In this document: in pieces, positions 37,101 to 45,747 of the stretch
Position numbering within the stretch: the stretch's first letter is position 1
Layout of the letters: each line of letters opens with the position of its first letter
DNA from: Roseiarcus sp963782255
Lineage (GTDB): Bacteria; Pseudomonadota; Alphaproteobacteria; Rhizobiales; Beijerinckiaceae
Length of the DNA stretch: 64,000 nucleotides
Assembly: GCA_963782255.1 (NCBI GenBank)
Contig: CAWAIS010000001.1
Coordinates: 558,001 to 622,000, forward strand
Direction: 5' to 3'
Notes under the pieces: model-generated
Databases searched by the model: none
Told to the model about the DNA's origin: nothing
Seen by the model: the letters and a program-made list of their open reading frames with translations, nothing else
Translations under genes and position numbers: made by a program

Positions 37101-37886
37101 CTAGCGCCCCGTCCACACGGGCGGGCGCTTCTCGGCGAAGGCAAGCGGTCCCTCGCGGGCGTCTTCAGAGGACCGCATCGCGTCATAGATCGGCGTCTTG
37201 CCGCCGCGCATGGCGACGAAAGTTTCGGCGACCGAACGGCCCTCGCCCGCGTCAACCGCGGCCTTGACCGCGCGCGTCGCCAGGGGCGCTTTCCCGGCGA
37301 TGGTCGCGGCGAGCTCGCGGGCGGCGCTCATCAGCGAGCCGAGCGGGGCGAGCCGATTGACGAGGCCGAGCGAAAGCGCTTCCTCAACTTCGACCCGCCG
37401 GCCGGTCAGCATGAGCTCCATCGCCACGGCGCGCGGCAGCCGCCGCGGCAGCCGCTGGACGCCGCCCGAATCGGGAATGATGCCGAGGCCGACCTCGGGC
37501 AGCGCGAATGCGGCGCGCTCGGCAGCGACGACCAGATCGCAGGCGAGCGCAAGCTCAAATCCGCCGCCGAAGGCGAGGCCATTGACCGCCGCAATGACCG
37601 GTTTGTCTAGTTCGAAAAACTCCGTCAGGCCGGCGAAGCCGCCCGGGCCGTGATCGGCGCTCGCCGTCTCCCCTTCCGCCGCCGCCTTGAGATCCCATCC
37701 GGCGCAAAAAAACCGATCGCCGGCGCCGGTCAGTATGGCTACGCGAGCCTCGGGATCGTCGTGAAACGCTCGGAATGCAAGGTAAAGCGCACGGCTGGTC
37801 GCCGCGTCGATCGCGTTGGCCTTGGGCCGGTCGAGCGTCACCTCGACGATTGCGCCGCGCCGGACTACGCGAACGGGCGATGTCAT
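37101..37886 (-). CDS. Enoyl-CoA hydratase/isomerase family protein
   Basis: 261 residues, complete crotonase fold: VTLDRPKANAIDAATSRALY, AGDRFFCAGWDLKAA (oxyanion hole), VNGLAFGGGFELALACDLVV, ALPEVGLGIIPDSGGVQRLP (acid/base region with Glu) and the C-terminal AFAEKRPPVWTGR. Closest in pattern to carnitinyl-CoA dehydratase-like proteins. Its ATG lies directly after the stop of an acyl-CoA ligase fragment (tgaatg), so the two formed an operon, now cut by IS110 copy 2. The remaining gene may have lost its promoter. Confidence 0.9.
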   Translation of the reverse strand: MTSPVRVVRRGAIVEVTLDRPKANAIDAATSRALYLAFRAFHDDPEARVAILTGAGDRFFCAGWDLKAAAEGETASADHGPGGFAGLTEFFELDKPVIAAVNGLAFGGGFELALACDLVVAAERAAFALPEVGLGIIPDSGGVQRLPRRLPRAVAMELMLTGRRVEVEEALSLGLVNRLAPLGSLMSAARELAATIAGKAPLATRAVKAAVDAGEGRSVAETFVAMRGGKTPIYDAMRSSEDAREGPLAFAEKRPPVWTGR

Positions 37887-38018
37887 TCAGAGAACCTCCT
37901 CGCTGAGGCGGATCAGCGCGTCAACAGCGACGGCGCCTGATCCCGTGGCAAAGACCAACAAAGGATTGACGTCAAGTTCGATCAGCGTGTCGCGATGCGC
38001 AGGCGCATTGCGCGCGAT
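37887..38018 (-). pseudogene. Acyl-CoA synthetase (ADP-forming/ATP-grasp), C-terminal fragment
   Basis: The last ~43 codons read RNAPAHRDTLIELDVNPLLV, then GAVAVDALIRLSEEVL and stop. IELDVNPLLV is the conserved end of the ATP-grasp domain of acetate-CoA-ligase-type enzymes. IS110 copy 2 is inserted at 38018/38019 and removes the rest. Translationally coupled to the enoyl-CoA hydratase. Confidence 0.7.
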
Positions 38019-38310
38019 GGCATTGTCATGTCTGGACGTCGCCCGCTGATCAAGGGCTATTTTCGGCGTTGCGCTTGGTCGTCGGTGCGGTCATGTCTTC
38101 GGCCTTGTTTTGCGGAGAATAGAAGTCCGCTGGCCCTGATGTTGTCCGCTGATCCGTTGCCCCAATCACACCGGCGCGCTTAGCTGCGCAGACAATGCCA
38201 CGGGCTTCTGGATCAATCCGCTTTCCTGCACATCACCTCTTGGTCACCCTCGACTCCTGTGCCGCCTTTGGCTCTTGGTGAGCCTTGGCCGCGAACCCTA
38301 CCGACGCTCC
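38019..38310 (-). ncRNA. Candidate IS110 guide RNA, copy 2
   Basis: Identical to copy 3. On the plus strand gacaatgcca at 38191-38200 is the exact reverse complement of tggcattgtc at 38018-38027, spanning the element-target junction. A second segment (minus strand ggtgtgattggg) resembles the opposite junction (ggcgtgatgg). These are candidates for right and left target guides. The direction is inferred. Confidence 0.6.
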
Positions 38311-39351
38311 TTACGCCGGAATTTCCCGATAGACCGTCTTGCTCCGCATGATCGCAAATGCGATGCGCGCCATCTTGTTGGCGAGAGCCACGGCGACAAG
38401 CTTGAAGGGCTTCTTCTCGAGAAGCCTCTTCGCCCACATCCGCAGCGGGTCGGTGTGCGGCTTGCGGTGAAACAGCACCGCATGCGCCCCGACGACGAGC
38501 AGTTTGCGCAAGTTCCGGTTGCCCATCTTCGAAATGCGCCCGAGCTTCTGCTTGCCGCCAGAAGAGTTCTGCTTGGGCGTCAGCCCGAGAAAGGCGGCGA
38601 ACTCGCGCGGGCCCGCGAAGCCGGACGCATCCTGAATGGTCGCTGCCATCGCTGAGGCGGTGATGGGTCCGAACCCGGGAATGCTCATCAGCCGGCGCGC
38701 CGTTTCATCCTTCTGGGCCATCTTCGCGATCGTTCGGTCGAGCCGTGCAATCGCCTCATCGAGGTTTCGCAATTGCACGACGAGCGGCGCCAGCGCCTCG
38801 CACACTTCAAACGGGATTGTCTCGTCGCAAGCCTCGATCAGCTCGGCCAGTTCGCGGCCGTGTCTGGGCCCTTGCGCCGCAATGACGCCGACTTCAGTCA
38901 AGTGACCGCGCAGCGCGTTGAGCAACTGCGTGCGTTGCGAGACCAGCATCTCCCGCGTCTTGTGACGCATCAGCGTCGCCTGGTTCTCCAGCGAGCGCAC
39001 GCCGACAAATCGCATCGAAGGCCTCGTCACCGCCTCGCAGATCGCCGCCGCGTCCGACGCGTCGTTCTTCTGCCGGCGGATATACGGCTTCACATAAGCC
39101 GGAGGCATCATCCGCGCGTCATGGCCAAGCTTGATCAGCTCGCGCGCCCAATGATGCGCCGACCCGGAGGCCTCGAGCCCCACCAGGCAAGGCGGCAGCG
39201 AAGCGAAAAACTCCAGCAGCTTGTTGCGCCTGATCGCCTTGGCGACCACAACGCGCCCCGAAGCATCAACGCCATGAACCTGAAAGACGTGCTTGGCCAG
39301 ATCGAGCCCTACGGTCGTGACAGACGAAAAATCAGTGATAGACTTTCCCAT
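38311..39351 (-). CDS. IS110-family transposase, copy 2
   Basis: 346 residues from ATG 39351 (MGKSITDFSSVTTVGLDLAK), identical in translation to copy 3 and close to copy 1, with small differences such as LAPLVVQLRNLDEAIARLDR in place of LAELVRQLHRLDEAIVRLDR. All DEDD and Ser motifs present (RRQKNDASDAAAICEAVTRP, LTPKQNSSGGKQKLGRISKM). Likely active, given the identity with copy 3. Confidence 0.93.
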   Translation of the reverse strand: MGKSITDFSSVTTVGLDLAKHVFQVHGVDASGRVVVAKAIRRNKLLEFFASLPPCLVGLEASGSAHHWARELIKLGHDARMMPPAYVKPYIRRQKNDASDAAAICEAVTRPSMRFVGVRSLENQATLMRHKTREMLVSQRTQLLNALRGHLTEVGVIAAQGPRHGRELAELIEACDETIPFEVCEALAPLVVQLRNLDEAIARLDRTIAKMAQKDETARRLMSIPGFGPITASAMAATIQDASGFAGPREFAAFLGLTPKQNSSGGKQKLGRISKMGNRNLRKLLVVGAHAVLFHRKPHTDPLRMWAKRLLEKKPFKLVAVALANKMARIAFAIMRSKTVYREIPA

Positions 39352-39502
39352 GGACGGCGCTCCTTCAAACGGTTGCTCTAACGACAACCATTTTGGCACG
39401 GCCCTTCATTGAGCCAGATGCCGCGCGGGCGTCGTCCACACCATCACGCCGCGACGGGCTTGCGGTCCCTCTGGTGGCTCGGTAGCCGAAGGGGATGAAG
39501 AA

Positions 39503-40189
39503 ATCAGCTACAGCGGGTACCGGTTCCCGCCGGAGATAATTCACCAAGCAATATGGCTCTATCTCCGGTTCACTCTCAGCCTGCGTGACGTCGAGGATTT
39601 GTTGGCGGAGCGCGGAGTGGCGGCGTCTTACGAGACCGTTCGCCGTTGGGTGAGCCATTTCGGACCGATGATCGCGGCTGAGTTGCGAAAGCGTCGCCTG
39701 AAGCCTCATACGACTTGGCATCTCGACGAGGTCTATCTGAAAATCGATGGTCGAATGGTCTACCTTTGGCGGGCCGTCGACGCTGAGGGCGAGGTCCTCG
39801 ATGTGCTGGTCCAGTCCAAGCGAAACAAGCACGCCGCGCTGAAACTGATGCGCAAGCTCCTGAAGAAATATGCCTTTGTTCCTGAGCGGTTGGTCACCGA
39901 CGACTTGCGATCATACAGCGCCGCGGTCCGGGACCTTGGGATCGAACGCCGGCATGTGCGCGGGCGATGGAAGAATAATAGAGCTGAGAATTCGCACCAG
40001 CCGACGCGGCGGCGGGAGCGCAAGATGCAGCGGTTCAAAAGCCAGGGTTCAGCCCAGAAATTTCTTTCCAGACACGCAGCCGTCTACAATACCTTCAACG
40101 TCCAGCGCCATCTCACTTCAGCCCACACGCACCGCGCGCTTCGCGCCGTCGCAATGACTACGTGGCGGACCGCAGTCGCAGCGGCCTGA
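39503..40189 (+). CDS. IS6-family transposase (second type), start damaged
   Basis: 229 codons from ISYSGYRFPPEII to MTTWRTAVAAA. DDE residues in HLDEVYLKIDGR, RLVTDDLRSYSAAV and NNRAENSHQPTRR. A related fragment at 40521 begins MNKVSYSGYRF; here the ATG at 39495 (MKKSA...) is out of frame by one base, so the start is lost to an indel or by rearrangement with IS110 copy 2, whose end is only 54 bp away. Downstream, ggcggtgttgtcacgttgcg (complement of 40227-40246) could be the right inverted repeat. Confidence 0.85.
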   Translation: MSYSGYRFPPEIIHQAIWLYLRFTLSLRDVEDLLAERGVAASYETVRRWVSHFGPMIAAELRKRRLKPHTTWHLDEVYLKIDGRMVYLWRAVDAEGEVLDVLVQSKRNKHAALKLMRKLLKKYAFVPERLVTDDLRSYSAAVRDLGIERRHVRGRWKNNRAENSHQPTRRRERKMQRFKSQGSAQKFLSRHAAVYNTFNVQRHLTSAHTHRALRAVAMTTWRTAVAAA

Positions 40190-40404
40190 CAATTCCTGAG
40201 GCGCCGACGCTTCGCGCTCATCGAGTCGCAACGTGACAACACCGCCACGAATCATCTCCATCGCTCAGATCGCGACAGCACAAATTCAGACAATGCCGTC
40301 AAACGCAATGATGTGAGCCACTAGCGGCAAAGCAGATGGAGGCCGGCCGGATAATCGCCATGAGCCGCCACAGGGCGCGGCAGGAACTCGCGCTTGAATA
40401 CGCG

Positions 40405-40521
40405 TTCCGCCAACAAATCTTCGACGTCGCGCAGGCTGAGGGTGAACCGGAGGTAAAGCCATATCGCTTGCTGAATGATCTCGGGCGGGAAACGATATCC
40501 GCTGTAGCTGACCTTGTTCAT
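40405..40521 (-). pseudogene. IS6-family transposase, N-terminal fragment
   Basis: MNKVSYSGYRFPPEIIQQAI, WLYLRFTLSLRDVEDLLAER: the first 40 residues of the same IS6 type as the copy at 39503, in opposite orientation. After AER the match ends. The catalytic domain is missing. Confidence 0.75.
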
Positions 40522-40529
40522 CCGCGTGG

Positions 40530-41054
40530 GGCTTACCCGGCCACTGAGAACCCCGCAAGCCCGGATCGCCGTGACAATGCCGCGCGATGCGGCAATGGCC
40601 ACTAAGACGCGGACTCCGGTCCTTCCCGAGGCGACCCCTGTAAGCGCGCAATCCGCCCAATTGAGACGGTCATCCTCCGCTCGGCGACCAGCCGTTCCCC
40701 AAACTCTGCAACGCGACGGTTCGACCCGAAGCTGCCCTTCAAAATCCGTCGGATGAACGGGCCCGAAGCGAGAAAGCGGACTTTGGCTGAAGGGGTGAGT
40801 TGCGCCGAGCCCGCAGGAGGAGATAACCAACCGCAGGAGCCTACGCGCTCAACTGGACGCTTCGCCGCGCGTGGACGGCGGCGCGCATGTGGGCAAATGA
40901 TGACCCGCAAGGTCCTCGGCCGACCAATTGCCGCCAGCACAGGAAGGGACATCTTCAGCGCATGGCAAGGCGCGACCAACGTTCTGGAAACGCGCGCCAA
41001 CGCCTCTCCTGCTGACACGGCGTCAAGGCGCGGAGGTCGACGCGCGTTCAACCA
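40530..41054. other. Intergenic stretch without recognisable gene
   Basis: About 520 bp. Open frames exist on both strands (for example minus-strand LKGSFGSNRRVAEFGERLVA) but none matches a family I know and none has a convincing ribosome binding site. Confidence 0.35.
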
Positions 41055-41663
41055 ATGAGGTCTTCAGATGCGATCCGACATTGTCCCGGAGCGATCTTCC
41101 CCGACTACGAGCTTTCCGACCACACCGCGAAACGTCGCAAGCTGTCAGAGCTGCAGGGACAGCATCCAATGGTTCTCGTCCTCAGCCGTGGAGGCTACTG
41201 TCCCAAGGACCGCCGACAGGCTGAGGGGCTTGTGCAGCTCCACCGTGAGCTCGAGGTCGGCTATTGCCGGCTGGTCACGATCAGCACCGACAACATCACC
41301 GAGACGAATGAATATCGCAGTGGGGTCGGCGCGCACTGGCCTTTTCTCTCCGACGTGAGGCGCGTGATTCAAAAGGACCTAGACATAGCCGAATACACCG
41401 ACCCCCTCCACGATCCAATGATTCCTTACACCATTGTACTGGAGCCGGGTCTCGTTGTTTTTAGAATCTATAATGGCTATTGGTTCTTCGGCCGCCCCAC
41501 AATGGAGGATCTCCGCCAGGACCTGCGGGCCGTTACCAGGAAATGCCGACCTGATTGGGACATCACAACGCCCGAGCTCAGAGCGGCGTGGAGAGAAGGC
41601 CAAAAGGAGCGCTTCTATCCTTACGGCAAGACTTACGCCCAAACGATCGGTGAACAGGACTAG
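41055..41663 (+). CDS. Redoxin/AhpC-TSA-family peroxiredoxin-like protein
   Basis: Thioredoxin-fold redoxin: AIFPDYELSDHTAKRRKLSE, LVLSRGGYCPKDRRQAEGLV (Cys in the peroxiredoxin-like CPK position), GYCRLVTISTDNITETNEYR and PMIPYTIVLEPGLVVFRIYN. Likely a thiol peroxidase or redox partner. The open frame starts at ATG 41055, but the more natural start is ATG 41068 (MRSDIVP, gagg 10-13 bases upstream); joining it to GAIFPDYEL needs one extra g near 41089. So the displayed N-terminus is probably a frameshift artefact. Confidence 0.82.
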   Translation: MRSSDAIRHCPGAIFPDYELSDHTAKRRKLSELQGQHPMVLVLSRGGYCPKDRRQAEGLVQLHRELEVGYCRLVTISTDNITETNEYRSGVGAHWPFLSDVRRVIQKDLDIAEYTDPLHDPMIPYTIVLEPGLVVFRIYNGYWFFGRPTMEDLRQDLRAVTRKCRPDWDITTPELRAAWREGQKERFYPYGKTYAQTIGEQD

Positions 41664-42004
41664 AGGGAGATAGACCATGGTCCGCCAAGGCGAAGGCGAC
41701 GATTGGCGCGGCACGGCCGCGACTGCAGCGGCAATCTGACAAGCAACTCGGGCGTGCTCATGAGCGGTCCCGCTGCGCGGGTCCATTTCAGCGCAAACGG
41801 CCGGAGTCGCAGTTAACCGGTCATCCAAAGCGCGAAGGTGGACGGCGCAGCTGGGGATAGCCGCTCCCCTAGGCTCAGCTAATATGGCAGCCGTTCGCAC
41901 GATCATCGAGGAAGTGCCAAATAGGCTTCGCACCCTCGCTACAAATGGCCACCACCGACAATCGAGAGCGTCTCCGGATACGTGCGCAAAAAGGGGAGGG
42001 ATGA
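41664..42004. other. Intergenic stretch before uspA-like gene
   Basis: 340 bp with no gene seen. The ribosome binding site of the next gene (aggggaggg) is at its right end. Confidence 0.45.
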
Positions 42005-42424
42005 ATGTTCGACAAGCTGCTGGTCGCCATTGACGGATCACAGGGCGGGGAGAGAGCGTTTCAATGCGCGCTCGAACTCGCCAAGCGCCTCGGCATCGCA
42101 CTCGAGATGATTTGCGTGGAAGAACTTCCGCGTCATCCGGCCCGTATCGACGAGGTTGAAGAGACACGGGCCGATGCGTCCAACCTCTTCTACACCGTCG
42201 CGATAAACGCGAACATAGAAGCGAAATCGCAGGGCGTCGCCTTGAAAACACATGTGGTCGTGGGACACCCGGTTCCGGCAATAGCTGAGTTCGCCGAGCG
42301 TGGCGGCTATGATTTGCTCATCGTCGGCTTCATGGGCCACTCGGCGCTTTACAATCGGATGATCGGAAGCACGGCGGACCGGCTCGTCGACATCGCGCCT
42401 TGCAAAGTCATGGTCGCAAAGTGA
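42005..42424 (+). CDS. Universal stress protein (UspA family)
   Basis: 139 residues: MFDKLLVAIDGSQGGERAFQ (Rossmann-like first strand), ALELAKRLGIALEMICVEEL, HVVVGHPVPAIAEFAERGGY, and the ATP-binding signature GFMGHSALYNRMIGSTADRL, a variant of the usual G-x2-G-x9-G-S/T, followed by VDIAPCKVMVAK. Cytoplasmic nucleotide-binding stress protein. Strong ribosome binding site (ggggaggg) 5 bases upstream. Intact, isolated. Confidence 0.92.
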   Translation: MFDKLLVAIDGSQGGERAFQCALELAKRLGIALEMICVEELPRHPARIDEVEETRADASNLFYTVAINANIEAKSQGVALKTHVVVGHPVPAIAEFAERGGYDLLIVGFMGHSALYNRMIGSTADRLVDIAPCKVMVAK

Positions 42425-42720
42425 GGGCCTGCCAGAGGAACGGACTCGGGGCGGGAAAATGGCCGGTCAATCGCCGCAAGTCAAGTGTTGAACGCGCTGT
42501 AATTCTCGAGGCCCGACTGGCTGCTGTTTGCACGCAGCGGACTAACCGTCAGGGGATGCAGCGAGTGCGGCGGGGCTGAGGGCCTCGCGCGCCTGACGTC
42601 TCGTGATATGCCGTGGCGGGGAGAAGGGCGGCAGATTGATCTACCACTTGAGCCCAACACGCCGCGCGCCTATCTACGAGAACGCAAGGTTAAGCAGCCC
42701 TCGATGATACGAGGTATTCC
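42425..42720. other. Intergenic stretch
   Basis: About 295 bp. No gene recognised. Confidence 0.4.
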
Positions 42721-42957
42721 ATGATCAAAAGCCTTGTCGCGGCGATGACTCTGACGATTGGACTTGCAGGCTACGCCGTCGCTCAGGAACCGGTGTATCG
42801 TTACCACCATCATCACCGCCACTACATGCTTCTGCCTGGGCCGTCTCCTTACGCACCCAGTCCGTCTCCCGGGTGGTCCTCCGGCGGCGACTTTTCCTGC
42901 GTCAATCCCATTAAATGCGCGCAGACAACCGGTTCATGTCTGCAATGTGCCCGATGA
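42721..42957 (+). CDS. Small secreted His-rich protein, hypothetical
   Basis: 78 residues. The signal peptide MIKSLVAAMTLTIGLAGYAV ends at AQE; then a His/Tyr cluster YRYHHHHRHY, a Pro/Ser linker, and four Cys in a short C-terminal part (FSCVNPIKCAQTTGSCLQCA). The clusters could bind metal ions in the periplasm; no family is recognised. The start has a weak gaggt upstream. Reasonably likely to be a real gene because the signal peptide and Cys spacing look designed. Confidence 0.55.
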   Translation: MIKSLVAAMTLTIGLAGYAVAQEPVYRYHHHHRHYMLLPGPSPYAPSPSPGWSSGGDFSCVNPIKCAQTTGSCLQCAR

Positions 42958-43121
42958 CGGCACGCCCGAGAGGCGAGGGGCGGTCCGCGGACTCCCACCG
43001 CCGTTTCCTCGACCGCCGCCCGACCTACGGCGTCACCGAGTAGTCTGCCCCCTCTAGCACGGTCCCCCGAAGGGCGTGCGACGACAACACCACCGGTCGC
43101 CGCTATGATTTTTCCAGCGGC

Positions 43122-43308
43122 GCGCCTCCTGATCGTATGCGGCGCTCTTCGAGATCGCATGGTCGAAGATCGTCGGGTTCGAGGTGAGCCCAGTGACCGA
43201 TAGCGTGTCGATGTATCGTTTGAGCGTGCCGGAGGTCAGCAGGTCTCGGGTGATGTTGTCGAGCCAGAGGCTCTGACCCTCATTGTGAAGCTTCTCGGTC
43301 GCTTTCAT
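43122..43308 (-). pseudogene. Transaldolase, N-terminal fragment
   Basis: ATG 43308: MKATEKLHNEGQSLWLDNIT, RDLLTSGTLKRYIDTLSVTG, LTSNPTIFDHAISKSAAYDQ, then divergence. The GLTSNPTIF motif is diagnostic of the tal/TalA-like family of the pentose phosphate pathway. The catalytic Lys and about 80% of the protein are missing. Confidence 0.85.
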
Positions 43309-43582
43309 GTCGGAACTCCAGTGCCCCAACTTGGTGTGTAAGCGGCGCTATAGCCTATCCGCTCAACCTGAATGTCAGCCCGCGGATGTTCGGCGAGCGC
43401 TGATTGATTGCTCGCGTAATGGTCCTTGGATCCGCATGAAGGTTAGGTGGTTGATGGCGTCGCTCTATGGCGTCACCGAAATCCGCCCCGTCATGAACGG
43501 ATGAAAACGGCAAAAATAGTCGCCCGCATGTTCCAGCCGAACGTGACCTACTAAGGCAGGACCCCATTCGTAGGACCACGGG
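43309..43582. other. Intergenic stretch
   Basis: About 270 bp, no gene recognised. A short open frame reads MSELQCPNLVCKRRYSLSAQ but has no support. Confidence 0.35.
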
Positions 43583-43626
43583 GGGTTGGATTTAAGGTGT
43601 AATCTCGCTGCCCTCGTCCTTCAAAA

Positions 43627-44571
43627 TCAAGCCGCTTCTTGCTGCTTCTGCCTCTGCTGTGGGTATGTGGCCAACGCGTTTGCGTTGTCCAAGCGAAGCG
43701 GCATATCCACAGCCCTCGCCGCCGCCTCGATTTTGTCCATGCCGGCGCGCCACACCGCCATCGGCATCTGGTTGTTCATCGCCTGGTGCGGGCGTCGAAA
43801 GTTGTAAAAAGTCATCCAGGAACCGATGCCGGCCCGCGCCTCGCGGCCGTCGGCGTAGGCTTTCAGATGCACCTCTTCATACTTGATGGAGCGCCACAGC
43901 CGTTCGATGAAGATGTTGTCCATGAAGCGACCGCGTCCGTCCATCGAAATCGCGATGCCGGCCGCCGCGAGCTTGCCGGCGAAAGCCTCGGCGGTGAAAG
44001 TGGAGCCCTGATCGGTATTGAAAATCCACGGCTTTCCGAACCGAAGCAGCGCCTCCTCCAGCGCCGCCGCGCAGAAGCTCGCATCGTTGGTGTTCGACAG
44101 CCGCCACGCCAGAACCGCCCGGCTCGCCCAGTCGATGATCGCCACCAGATAGAGGAAGCCGCACGCCATCGGGATGTAGGTCACGTCGGCCGCCCACACG
44201 TGGTTCGGCTCGACAATCTTCAGGCCGCGCAGCAGGTAGGGGTATATCTTGTGCCCGGGCGCGGCTTTGCTCGTGCCGGGGCGTGGAACCAGCGCCTCGA
44301 TCCCCATCACCCGCATCAGCCGCTGCACCCGCTTGCGGTTGACCCCACGGCCTTCCTTGTTGAGCTCGAAGGTCATTCGCCGCGAGCCGTAGAACGGAAG
44401 TTCGAGATGCAGTTCGTCGATGCGGCGCATCACCGCCAGATCGTCCGCTCCGGCGACGGGCTTGGGGCGGTAGATCCCCGAGCGCGCCACGCCCACAAGC
44501 GCGCATTGGCGGCGCACCGACAGGTTCTTGCCGGACCGTTCGACCATCGCTCTTCGATTGGGCGCGCTCAT
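43627..44571 (-). CDS. IS3-family transposase OrfB (DDE integrase)
   Basis: 314 residues. Helix-turn-helix-like HTH_21 region with YGSRRMTFELNKEGRGVNRK, then the rve catalytic core: WAADVTYIPMACGFLYLVAI (first Asp), PWIFNTDQGSTFTAEAFAGK (second Asp) and RFMDNIFIERLWRSIKYEEV (Glu). The C-terminus has FYNFRRPHQAMNNQMP. Full length. In this family OrfA and OrfB are usually fused by programmed frameshifting. Confidence 0.94.
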   Translation of the reverse strand: MSAPNRRAMVERSGKNLSVRRQCALVGVARSGIYRPKPVAGADDLAVMRRIDELHLELPFYGSRRMTFELNKEGRGVNRKRVQRLMRVMGIEALVPRPGTSKAAPGHKIYPYLLRGLKIVEPNHVWAADVTYIPMACGFLYLVAIIDWASRAVLAWRLSNTNDASFCAAALEEALLRFGKPWIFNTDQGSTFTAEAFAGKLAAAGIAISMDGRGRFMDNIFIERLWRSIKYEEVHLKAYADGREARAGIGSWMTFYNFRRPHQAMNNQMPMAVWRAGMDKIEAAARAVDMPLRLDNANALATYPQQRQKQQEAA

Positions 44572-44861
44572 CGACCTGGCCTCCTGGCCAAGAAATCCCG
44601 TTCGACCGTCAGTTGGCCGATCTTGGCGTAAAGCTTGGCCGTCTCACGCTCGCGCTCCTCCTCGCCATCGCTCGAACCGCTCGCCCCGCGCGCAAACAGG
44701 CTCGCGACGTTGTCGAGAACCTGCTTCTTCCAGGCGTAAATCTGGTTGGGGTGCACCCCGTGCCGCTTCGCCAGTTCCGGAACCGTCGCATCCTCGCGCA
44801 GCGCCTCGAGCGCAATCTTCGCCTTGAACGCCGCATCAAACTTCTTGCGTGACTTCGTCAT
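44568..44861 (-). CDS. IS3-family transposase OrfA
   Basis: 97 residues from ATG 44861: MTKSRKKFDAAFKAKIALEA, then the helix-turn-helix TVPELAKRHGVHPNQIYAWK and a leucine-zipper tail KLYAKIGQLTVERDFLARR. DNA-binding partner of OrfB; the frames overlap by 4 bp. Confidence 0.92.
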   Translation of the reverse strand: MTKSRKKFDAAFKAKIALEALREDATVPELAKRHGVHPNQIYAWKKQVLDNVASLFARGASGSSDGEEERERETAKLYAKIGQLTVERDFLARRPGR

Positions 44862-44933
44862 TTCTCGCTCCATCGGTTGCGACAGAGCAGGACATTTCAC
44901 ACCCTAGCGAATGGTCCTAAATCCGGGGTCCAG

Positions 44934-45300
44934 CTCAACTCCCTTTGCCGGTATCGCCACATCCCAATCCTTGTTTCGTGCCGTCGCCGTGTAGACGACT
45001 GAGGGCGGATCGATCTCCCGTCCAGCGTCGCAGTCCGCGGCGATGAGGAGCACCATATTGGCAACGTCGAGCCCAATTTTGGCGAGCGCCAGTCCGCCGG
45101 CAGGAAACACGGCGTAGATTCGGTCCGTGGCCAGAAACCCGAGCAGTAGAGCGAAAGCCGATAGGCCGTAAAATGGCTGGAGGGTGTCGATCGCCTTGAC
45201 CGGCATCACAGCGAGGCCCAGGGCTCCGAACCTTGGCGACCTCATCATGTCGCGGTTCCAGTGCCGGATCTGAAGGAAGCCGCCGAACCAGCGGCGGCGA
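44934..45300 (-). pseudogene. Glycosyltransferase-2-like membrane C-terminus, fragment
   Basis: IRHWNRDMMRSPRFGALGLA, VMPVKAIDTLQPFYGLSAFA, LLLGFLATDRIYAVFPAGGL: two or three hydrophobic helices after an Arg/Trp-rich segment, the look of the C-terminus of membrane processive glycosyltransferases. The downstream end is cut by IS3, and the catalytic domain is missing upstream. The family call is tentative. Confidence 0.4.
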
Positions 45301-45747
45301 CCGGCGATCGGCGCGGAAGCGCGCAAACGGCGGCGCGCGATCCTCCCAGTCGTCGCGCCGGCGCCCGCTCCGTTCAGCGTCTTCACGCCTCGTGGAACGG
45401 GACGGCGCATTCACCGCGGCGCACTTCGGGAAATTGGCCGTCGAATTGAGATTTCTCAAGGAAGGGTGAAACGCGGCCGAGCAAGTGGCAGCGGGGGCTC
45501 AGACCGCCCTTTCTCGCCCCCGGAGCTTCGTTGTCGTGAAGCGGCGGGCGGACGTGAGCGGCGCGGCGCCGGCTATAGGGGTTTGAGGGGGGCGATGAAA
45601 AAGGCGACTCGAATGGCGGCCCCTTTCGCTAAGAGAAGGCGCGTTAAGCAGACTTGCTCGGCCACCCCCACGGATCAACCGTTGGCCCGCCAATGCCGCC
45701 GATAAATCGGTCTCCAAACGCGCGGTCGTTATTGAATGGTCGCCGCA
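45301..45747. other. Intergenic stretch
   Basis: About 450 bp, no gene recognised on either strand; GC content drops towards the right end. Confidence 0.35.

Larger units (their letters stand above)
38019..39448 (-). mobile_element. IS110-family insertion sequence, copy 2
   Basis: 1430 bp, shared base for base with copy 3 (constant offset 23217) from ggcattgtcatg at 38019 to ccacaccatcac at 39448; flanks differ beyond these points. The first four bases on the left (ggca) may belong to the target. No terminal inverted repeats, no target duplication. Confidence 0.9.
43583..44933 (-). mobile_element. IS3-family insertion sequence (complete ORFs)
   Basis: Two overlapping reading frames (A then B, 4-bp atga overlap). 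The right end reads tggaccccggatttaggacc (complement of 44914-44933); the left end near 43583 shares only ggattta, so that limit is approximate. It truncates a glycosyltransferase-like gene on its right. Confidence 0.75.
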
